A stretch of 61,283 nucleotides of DNA, taken from NCBI RefSeq assembly GCF_019219025.1, contig NZ_JAHUWN010000036.1:1-61283 (forward strand), in the 5' to 3' direction. The notes beneath the pieces were generated by a model that saw only the letters and a program-made list of their open reading frames with translations, made no database searches and was not told where the DNA came from. How positions within the stretch are numbered: the stretch's first letter is position 1; every line of letters begins with the position of its first letter. This document shows, in pieces, positions 54,680 through 61,283 of this stretch. The position numbers and the translations under genes are program-made. This DNA comes from Bacillus sp. sid0103. Its GTDB lineage: Bacteria > Bacillota > Bacilli > Bacillales_B > DSM-18226.

Positions 54680-54903
54680 ATATACGAAACATAAACAAAA
54701 CAGTGTTCCAAGAGTTTTACTAAAAAAATGACCTAGTATTTGGAAATGCTAAAAACAGATTAAATTGTTTTTATTTTTCGTTGTTGACATATTGCAAGAA
54801 TACTACTAAAATTAGAAATTATTTAACAATAGTTAAACTCGATTAAAAAAATTTAATAATTTAGCAAGCTATGATTGCTATGGATCACACTATAGCAGGA
54901 GCA

Positions 54904-54971
54904 GCTTCTGGAGAGACTGCGGGAATACCGCGGCGCCGAAGGGTTCACAATCTCAGGCAAAAGGACAGAAG
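54904..54971 (+). ncRNA. Glycine riboswitch, single aptamer
   Basis: The closing stem CTTCTG/CAGAAG brackets the conserved glycine aptamer elements GGAGAGACTGCGGGAA, CCGCGGCGCCGAAGGG and TCTCAGGCAAAAGGACAG. Only one aptamer is present instead of the common tandem pair. A terminator hairpin follows at 55044 and then a CycA-like permease, so glycine should control permease expression. Whether glycine switches it on or off cannot be decided by eye. Confidence 0.92.
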
Positions 54972-55043
54972 AGTACTGAATATTTATTTGTTATGCTGAC
55001 GATCGTTAGCGAAACAGATATTATTTATTATTCTTATGACCTA

Positions 55044-55074
55044 AGAGATTGGAGGACATCCAATCTCTTTTTTT
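55044..55074 (+). terminator. Expression platform terminator of the glycine riboswitch
   Basis: AGAGATTGGA pairs perfectly with TCCAATCTCT around a five-base loop, followed by seven T. It lies between the aptamer and the permease start. Confidence 0.9.
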
Positions 55075-55142
55075 ATGGAGTTTAAGTATTTGCTCATTGT
55101 TTCACATGAAACAATTTTTATTCATTTGAGGAGGAGTTTGAA

Positions 55143-56507
55143 TTGGAACCAAAAGAATTAAAGAGGAATTTAGAAAATCGGCACGTTCAACTGATCGCCA
55201 TTGGCGGCACCATTGGAACCGGATTATTCTTGGGGTCTGGTAAAGCCATACAGCTAGCCGGACCATCCATTATACTGGCTTATTTAATCGTAGGAATCGC
55301 CTGTTTTTTTGTAATGAGGGCGCTGGGGGAACTGCTGCTGTCTAAAGCAGGCTATCAATCTTTTACAGACATTGCCGAAGACTATCTTGGACCGCGGGCA
55401 GCGTTTGTCACCGGATGGACCTATTGGTTTTGTTGGATTATGACAGCTATGGCCGATGTTATTGCAGTTGGAGTATATGTTCGATATTGGTTTGATATCC
55501 CACAGTGGATACCTGCGATCGTTTGCCTAATTATCCTATTAGGACTCAATCTATTAACGGTTAAGCTTTTTGGAGAATTGGAGTTTTGGTTTGCATTAAT
55601 AAAGGTCATAACCATTGTCGCATTAATTGGTATTGGAGTTATTTTGCTAGTGATGGGATACAAGACAGATGCAGGAACGGTGTCTATTGAAAATCTTTGG
55701 GGGCATGGCGGTCTTTTTCCTAACGGGATTTCAGGGTTCTTGCTTTCATTCCAAATGGTTGTATTTGCATTTGTCGGTGTGGAATTAGTCGGCGTATCGG
55801 CAGCGGAAACATCCAATCCGGAAAAAAACATACCATCTGCTATTAATAAAATTCCTTTAAGAATTCTTTTTTTCTACGTTGGCGCATTGATCGTCCTTTT
55901 ATGCATTAATCCCTGGACGGAACTAAATGCAGGAGAAAGTCCTTTTGTCAAAACATTCAGCTTGGTCGGGATTCCGATTGCTGCAGGTATTATTAACTTT
56001 GTCGTCTTAACTTCAGCCGCTTCTGCTTGTAACAGCGGGATGTTTTCCACAAGCCGGATTTTATTTAGTTTAAGCAATAATGATCAGGGGCCAACTCGCT
56101 TTGCAAAGTTGAATAAAAATCATGTACCAAGTAACGCGTTATTGATTTCCACGCTTGTTCTAACGGGGGGAGCTCTTTTGAGCAAACTGATTCCGGAACA
56201 AGCTTTTGGGATCGTGACAACCATTAGTGCGATATGTTTTCTTTGGGTTTGGGGTGTCATTCTAATTTGTCATGTAAAGTATAAGAAAACACGACCTGAC
56301 TTACAGAAAAAATCAACATTTAAAGCACCGTTTACACCATTTATGAATTACGCTGTTCTAACATTGTTTGCCATGATTCTCATCATCATGCTGTTTGCTC
56401 AAGCTACACGCACAGCCTTATTGTTGACGCCACTATGGTTTATTCTATTATTTACATTGTATTCATATAGAAGGAGAAAAGAAAAAAAGCTAAGATTATC
56501 AGCATAG
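55143..56507 (+). CDS. CycA/AlaP-like amino acid permease (glycine, alanine, serine)
   Basis: A 454-residue APC permease with twelve predicted membrane segments. LENRHVQLIAIGGTIGTGLF, RALGELLLSKAGYQSFTDIA and TGWTYWFCWIMTAMADVIAV match the CycA/AlaP group that carries glycine, alanine and D-serine. The glycine riboswitch upstream independently points to glycine as substrate. A TTG start is supported by GAGGAGG at 55130. A strong terminator follows. It is clearly distinct from the two other permeases in the window. Confidence 0.9.
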   Translation: MEPKELKRNLENRHVQLIAIGGTIGTGLFLGSGKAIQLAGPSIILAYLIVGIACFFVMRALGELLLSKAGYQSFTDIAEDYLGPRAAFVTGWTYWFCWIMTAMADVIAVGVYVRYWFDIPQWIPAIVCLIILLGLNLLTVKLFGELEFWFALIKVITIVALIGIGVILLVMGYKTDAGTVSIENLWGHGGLFPNGISGFLLSFQMVVFAFVGVELVGVSAAETSNPEKNIPSAINKIPLRILFFYVGALIVLLCINPWTELNAGESPFVKTFSLVGIPIAAGIINFVVLTSAASACNSGMFSTSRILFSLSNNDQGPTRFAKLNKNHVPSNALLISTLVLTGGALLSKLIPEQAFGIVTTISAICFLWVWGVILICHVKYKKTRPDLQKKSTFKAPFTPFMNYAVLTLFAMILIIMLFAQATRTALLLTPLWFILLFTLYSYRRRKEKKLRLSA

Positions 56508-56519
56508 GATTAATGATGA

Positions 56520-56567
56520 AGGGTGCGTGACCTCACTGTGGTAATTACCGGAGGTGACGCACCTTTT
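56520..56567 (+). terminator. Terminator after the CycA-like permease
   Basis: GGGTGCGTGACCTC pairs with GAGGTGACGCACC around a 16-base loop, followed by TTTT. Confidence 0.9.
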
Positions 56568-56886
56568 CTCGTGGAGTATTTTTTAGAGGCTTGTTGAGCT
56601 TCCATAATTGATCCCCATTCCTGTTGTCCATGAAAATGTCATAGGGCGTCAGCGAAATGATAGAGGAGCAGTTGGGATCGCCATACTTGCCTGCGCTATC
56701 CTTTTCCTCCCATCGCGCTCTCCATATACTGCAAATAAGGTTTTATACAAGGCTCCCCTGCAATAAGCAGGAAGTCTTTTTTACTTTTTATCAGTGATTT
56801 TTCATAATAAAAACCCCCCATTAATAAATTACTTACTATACGTAATCTATTATCTAGAAATCCTCTAAAACAGTAATTAGGGAAAG
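56568..56886. other. Intergenic region without recognised gene
   Basis: No credible frame or structure is visible apart from short AT-rich stretches near 56810-56870 that could hold the sulfatase promoter. Confidence 0.4.
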
Positions 56887-59109
56887 ATGGTGGTGAAGAT
56901 GAGGGAAAACCAGAAAAATTTTGAAAAGAAAACAGATTTTAATGTCATCTATATCGTCCTGGATGATGTTGGTTTTTCCGCTTTGGGGTGTTATGGCTCA
57001 GAGATAGAGACACCTAATATTGACTCTTTGGCAGAAAACGGTCTCCGTTACAATAACTTTAATGTCACTCCATTATGTTCTCCAACCCGTGCCTGCCTGC
57101 TCACAGGGCGCAACTGCCACTCTGTCGGGGTTGGAATCATAACCGAAATAGATTGGGGCCCGGAGTATCCTAATAAACGCGGGAGAATTTCAGAGTCAGC
57201 CGCCACCCTGGCGGAGATCTTAAAGCTGAATGGAATGGCTACCTATATGGTTGGAAAGTGGCACCTTGTTCCAGGGCATGAAGCAGCCTCAAGCGGGCCA
57301 TTTCGAAATTGGCCACTTTCAAAAGGCTTTGACCGGTATTACGGATTTTTATTAGGGATGACTGATCAGTATGCACCAGATTTGGTATACGATAATCATC
57401 GCGTCGAGAGGCCACATCCATCCAACTATCATTTATCAGAGGATCTGGTTGATAAAACACTGGAATTTTTGACTGATCATATTTCAATTACACCGGACCG
57501 CCCATTCTTCCTTTACCTCGCTTTTGGAGCACAGCATGAGCCACATCAAGTCCCAAAAGAAATTATTGGAAAATACCAAGGGGTATACGATAAAGGATGG
57601 GATCAAATAAGGGAAGAAAGATTCAGGCGTCAAAAGGATATGGGCGTTATCCCGCCGGACACGGAACTTGTGGATCGAAATCCGAGGATTAAGCCGTGGG
57701 ATGAATTGATACCGAAAGAAAAAGCCTTGTTTATCAGATTCCAACAGACATATGCAGGCTTTCTTACCCATACAGATCAGCAAATTGGCAGACTGCTCAC
57801 TTTTTTAAAATCCAAAAACAAGCTTGATAATACAATTATTGTATTACTCTCAGATAATGGAGGCAGTCAGGAAGGAAGCTGGAATGGTTCCATTAATGAT
57901 TCCGCCTACTTTAATGGTGTCGAAGAAAACGTAAATGAAATGCTTCATCACATAGAACAAATAGGAGGACCGCAAGCAAGCTCTAATTATCCTAAAGGAT
58001 GGGCGCAGGTTGCGAATACACCTTTTAAATATTATAAACAAGATACGTTTTATGGCGGCACACATGTACCCCTCATCATCCAATGTCCTCAAAGTATTCC
58101 CGATCCAGGTGCAGTTCGTTCCCAATTTTATCATGCCATTGACATTACTCCTACGATATTAAATCTTCTCGACATTGAGGCTCCAAAAATATTTGAAGGT
58201 GTTCCACAAATGCCGTTTCATGGGGTGAGTATGCTCGATACATTTACAGAACCGTACGCCCCCTCGAAGAGAACAAAACAGTATTTTGAAATGTTGGGAA
58301 ACCGGGCAATATGGCAGAATGGATGGGTTGCCGTTACCTATCATGAAGCTGGTACTCCTTTTTATCGAGATCAATGGGAGTTATACCATGTAAACAAAGA
58401 TTTTTCGCAAAAGAATAATCTTGCAGATCATTATCCGGAAAAATTACAAGAACTTATCGAAGTGTGGTGGCAGGAGGCTACGAAATTCGGGGTATTGCCA
58501 CTCGATGACCGTCCATTTCGAAAAGGGTACGAAGGGTTGCAGGAAGGGCGATCGATATTTATTTTATATCCCGGAATGGCCCATTTACCCTCAAGTGCTG
58601 CTCCAAAATTAACCCTTACTTCTTATTCCATCACCATTCCAATCTTTCGTTTGAATCGTACAGCTGAAGGTGTATTAATCGCACATGGTAATTATTCAAG
58701 CGGTTATACATTGTATATTAAGGATAACTACCTCTTTTATGAATATAATTATGTTGGCACAGTCTATAAAATAAAATCCTCTCTTGAAGTACCAGTAGGT
58801 TATTCAACCATTTTTTTTGAATTTAGACGAGAAAGGTTCATTCAAGGAACGGGCAAGCTCTTTATTAATGGCCGGCAGGTTGGGGCCGTTTTTATGCCTC
58901 GGACGTTGCCATTTGTTCTTTCTGTTGAGGGATTAGATATCGGCAGGGATCGATTAACCTCCGTAAGTACGACCTACCCGGTGCCGGAATTTCCGTTTAG
59001 CGGGCATATTGAGAAAGCAGTTATCGAAACTTATGTGGATCCTTTTTTTAAAAAGAAAAAAAGAGATTTAATCTGCATTCAGGTAAATGGAACGACTCTG
59101 TATCTCTAG
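56887..59109 (+). CDS. Cysteine-type sulfatase (arylsulfatase family)
   Basis: A 740-residue type I sulfatase. Cys64 in LCSPTRACLLTGR (C-x-P-x-R) is the residue converted to formylglycine. Metal-binding and active-site motifs include VLDDVGFSALGCYG, VGKWHL and LLSDNGGSQEG, and GGTHVPLII is typical. The last ~190 residues form a beta-rich domain. No signal peptide is visible, so it probably acts in the cytoplasm on imported sulfate esters. The maturase gene follows directly. AGGG and GGTGG lie before two possible ATGs (56887 and 56899). As the maturase is frameshifted, the sulfatase may be inactive. Confidence 0.88.
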   Translation: MVVKMRENQKNFEKKTDFNVIYIVLDDVGFSALGCYGSEIETPNIDSLAENGLRYNNFNVTPLCSPTRACLLTGRNCHSVGVGIITEIDWGPEYPNKRGRISESAATLAEILKLNGMATYMVGKWHLVPGHEAASSGPFRNWPLSKGFDRYYGFLLGMTDQYAPDLVYDNHRVERPHPSNYHLSEDLVDKTLEFLTDHISITPDRPFFLYLAFGAQHEPHQVPKEIIGKYQGVYDKGWDQIREERFRRQKDMGVIPPDTELVDRNPRIKPWDELIPKEKALFIRFQQTYAGFLTHTDQQIGRLLTFLKSKNKLDNTIIVLLSDNGGSQEGSWNGSINDSAYFNGVEENVNEMLHHIEQIGGPQASSNYPKGWAQVANTPFKYYKQDTFYGGTHVPLIIQCPQSIPDPGAVRSQFYHAIDITPTILNLLDIEAPKIFEGVPQMPFHGVSMLDTFTEPYAPSKRTKQYFEMLGNRAIWQNGWVAVTYHEAGTPFYRDQWELYHVNKDFSQKNNLADHYPEKLQELIEVWWQEATKFGVLPLDDRPFRKGYEGLQEGRSIFILYPGMAHLPSSAAPKLTLTSYSITIPIFRLNRTAEGVLIAHGNYSSGYTLYIKDNYLFYEYNYVGTVYKIKSSLEVPVGYSTIFFEFRRERFIQGTGKLFINGRQVGAVFMPRTLPFVLSVEGLDIGRDRLTSVSTTYPVPEFPFSGHIEKAVIETYVDPFFKKKKRDLICIQVNGTTLYL

Positions 59110-59127
59110 AGAAAGCAGGTAGCCAAT

Positions 59128-60331
59128 ATGGGGAATATCAATAGTTTTCATCCTTGCTAAGCCGACCGGTCCAATCTGTAATCTTGACTGCAAGTACTGC
59201 TACTACACAGAAAAGGAGGTTTATTACCCTAAAGGTCATTCTTTTCGGATGTCTGATGAAATAGTAGAGTCTTATATTAAACAATATATTGCCTCCCAGC
59301 ACACACGGGAGATTGTTTTTGCATGGCAGGGCGGTGAACCAACCATAATGGGACTGGATTTCTTTAAAAGAGCGGTGTCACTGCAAAAAAAACATGCGGG
59401 TGGGAAACAGATCACGAATACGATCCAAACGAATGGAACCCTCTTAAATGACGATTGGTGTGAGTTCTTATCAACCAATCATTTTTTGGTAGGTTTAAGC
59501 TTAGATGGGCCTGAGCATATCCATGATCAGTACAGGATTGACCGAGGTGGGAAGCCGACATTTAGATTGGTGATGAAGGCACTTTCGATTTTAAAGAAGC
59601 ATAAGGTCGAATTTAACATCCTTACCTGCGTTACGAGATATTCTGCCTATAGGCCTCTGGAAATTTATCATTTTTTTAAGGAGCACGACATTCAATTTAT
59701 CCAATTTATCCCTGTCGTTGAACGGGAAGGTACTGAGATGGGTTTACGACATGCAGCCCCTCCTTCACTATTCATGGAAGAAGCACTGCACACTGTAACA
59801 CCGTGGTCGGTGGAGCCTGAAATGTATGGAGAGTTTCTTATTCAAGTCTTTAATGAGTGGGTACAGCAGGATGTAGGTTCCGTTTTTGTCATGAACTTTG
59901 AATGGGCTCTTGCCTCTTGGATGGGAATTCCTTCACCCATCTGCATTTTTGCAGAGGAGTGCGGCAGAGCAGCAGTGATGGAACATAATGGTGATCTGTT
60001 TTCTTGTGATCATTACGTTTATCCTGAATACCGCTTGGGAAACATTAATGACGGTTTACTAAATATGATAAATTCGCCGTCACAGCATGCCTTTGCAAAA
60101 AGGAAGCGGGATACTCTTCCTTCTGTGTGCAGAAATTGTGAGGTTCGATTTGCTTGCCATGGTGAATGCCCAAAACACAGATTTCTAGTTTCAGAACAAA
60201 ATGAACCAGGAATAAATTATCTTTGTGCATCCTATAAAAAATATTTCACGTACATTGATCCTTACATGAAAGTTATGAAGCAGCGATTACAAGCTGGATT
60301 TCCTGCTTCCATTATTAAAGAAAAACAATGA
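59128..60331 (+). pseudogene. Anaerobic sulfatase maturase (radical SAM/SPASM), frameshifted near the start
   Basis: The frame that carries most of the protein shows AKPTGPICNLDCKYCYY, the C-x3-C-x2-C radical SAM motif of anaerobic sulfatase maturases, AWQGGEPT, and the C-terminal SPASM cysteines (CGRAA...SCDHY; CRNCEVRFACHGECPKH). This frame has no start codon upstream of the cluster: it is closed by a TAG. An ATG at 59128 begins MGNINSFHPC and stops; a small indel near 59148-59153 would join it to the main frame. The first in-frame ATG, at 59249, lies after the iron-sulfur cysteines and cannot give an active enzyme. Sequencing error is an alternative. Confidence 0.85.
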
Positions 60332-60511
60332 AACCGGGAAGCATGTCTAAAATGAAACTAGATTTTTTATCTCATTTTGATTCGTTACGGGGAACCGTTC
60401 TATAAGTAAAAAAGGTTTTATCTATGATTAAAGCTTCCGTTTTTACTCAGTCCACACACGTCGAGTGTATCTTGCAACTCATTTTAAAGAAAGGCAACTA
60501 ACCCTATAAAC

Positions 60512-60584
60512 TGTACCCGTTGTAAAGGACATTATAAAAAAGGTCATGCCACATGTAGAAGATGATTTCTGTATTCCACGAGGG
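60512..60584 (+). repeat. Direct repeat, copy A (IS-end-like)
   Basis: TGTACCCGTTGTAAAGGACA and the following bases to GTATTCCACGAGGG are repeated at 61162. The part AGAAGATGA can also pair with TCATCTTCT at 60586-60595, forming a terminator-like hairpin after the maturase gene. Confidence 0.6.
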
Positions 60585-60639
60585 GTCATCTTCTTTAAAT
60601 TCCATTGATATCTGAAATTGTTATAGTAGGTCATATATT

Positions 60640-61131
60640 TCCTTTTTAATCGGGGCTACTCATACGGTTAATGTTGCAGAACAAAATGCAGGAGAAGCTT
60701 TAAAAGAGCTGACAGGCGGATTCGGTGTTCATTTCGCTATCGACTGCTCCGGCCACACAGGAGCGACAGAAAGTGCTTGGAAAGGAACAAGAAAAGGCGG
60801 TACCGTTGTGGTAGTGGGAGCTTTTAACCCAGCTATGGCAGTCAATTTGCCAGCAGGTGGCTTCCATCGCGTCGGTAAAATACTAAAGGGCAGCTTTTAT
60901 GGAGATACACAGCCTTATCGCGACTTCCCTATCATTGCCCAGCTTTATGTTGATGGCAAATTTATGCTGGATGAACTCGTCCTTGATCATATCCAGCTAA
61001 CAGACATTAATAAAGCATTCGACAGCTTCCATGACTGCAATTGCATCAACGTTGGCAGAACAGTTGTTGAGTTTTCATCACAAGAACAAAAGGAACTAGC
61101 AGATACGTCTGACAGCCTATTAACTATATAA
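60640..61131 (+). pseudogene. Zinc-type alcohol dehydrogenase, C-terminal fragment
   Basis: About 160 codons match the second half of medium-chain zinc alcohol dehydrogenases: GATHTVNVAEQNAGEALKEL, FGVHFAIDCSGHTGATESAW, GGTVVVVGAF and DINKAFDSF. The N-terminal catalytic domain with the zinc ligands is missing; the similarity starts at the end of the NAD-binding motif. The piece lies between two copies of a 73-bp repeat. Confidence 0.85.
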
Positions 61132-61161
61132 AATAAGAAAACAGACCGTCTCATGGTAAAG

Positions 61162-61235
61162 TGTACCCTTTGTAAAGGACATTTTAAAAAAAGTCTAGGC
61201 AGATTTAAGAAGATGATCTCTGTATTGAACGAGGG
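61162..61235 (+). repeat. Direct repeat, copy B (IS-end-like)
   Basis: TGTACCCTTTGTAAAGGACA through TGTATTGAACGAGGG matches copy A at most positions in the same orientation. The TGTACCC start resembles IS termini, but no transposase is seen. Confidence 0.6.
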
Positions 61236-61283
61236 CACTGAAAAACATTCCTTTTTTTATGATTTATGTGTTATCTAAAAAAA

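Noticed and set aside
1..61283. CRISPR arrays, tRNA or rRNA genes, prophage
   Set aside because: No regularly spaced repeats, cloverleaf sequences, rRNA stretches or phage genes were seen on reading through both strands.

Overview
The window looks like chromosome of a spore-forming, low-GC Gram-positive bacterium of the Bacillaceae. The support is AT-rich DNA, strong AGGAGG-type ribosome binding sites, frequent GTG/TTG starts, B. subtilis-type genes (hutP-controlled histidine utilisation, a LysR/YeiH pair, a glycine riboswitch) and a small Spo0E-like protein. It is a chain of catabolic modules separated by decayed gene fragments; I see no phage, conjugation or CRISPR genes.

Layout. 1-2.4 kb: the 3' end of a group II intron, a dienelactone-hydrolase-like gene, a broken IS110 transposase, a VOC protein and an IS3-type end. 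2.5-7.7 kb: a PrpR-like regulator and a KdgT permease / four-carbon acid sugar kinase / PdxA2 dehydrogenase operon, probably for D-threonate-like acids. 7.8-9.9 kb: divergent LysR regulator and YeiH-family exporter.

10.4-28.8 kb is the most coherent part. It is a sulfur amino acid island with three -24/-12 (sigma-54) promoters and its own sigma-54 activator. It encodes sulfide export and oxidation (TauE, SQR, CstB), C-S lyases (MalY type, D-cysteine desulfhydrase type, a gamma-lyase), RidA, an amino acid permease, a polar amino acid/cystine-type ABC transporter, thioredoxin reductase plus thioredoxin, an aminotransferase and a cysteine dioxygenase. I infer that it takes up and breaks down cysteine-like compounds while removing the H2S released. 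29-33.4 kb holds single genes, including a CysJ-like reductase without its flavodoxin domain.

34-45.8 kb is a histidine utilisation region: two nearly identical hutH genes each behind a terminator hairpin, hutP with a NAG-triplet site, a permease, glutamate dehydrogenase, hutU, hutI, a third hutH fragment and hutD; hutG is absent. 46.4-51.4 kb: a second sigma-54 activator, a fourth sigma-54 promoter, a YfcC-family transporter and an isoaspartyl dipeptidase. 52-54 kb: a truncated symporter and a Tat-exported amidohydrolase. 54.9-56.5 kb: a single-aptamer glycine riboswitch, its terminator and a CycA-like permease. 56.9-60.3 kb: a sulfatase and its radical-SAM maturase, the latter with an early frameshift. 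The end carries an alcohol dehydrogenase fragment between two direct repeats.

A recurring feature is debris of genes that have an intact relative nearby: hutH, the sigma-54 activator, and cysJ (twice). This points to past duplication and loss.
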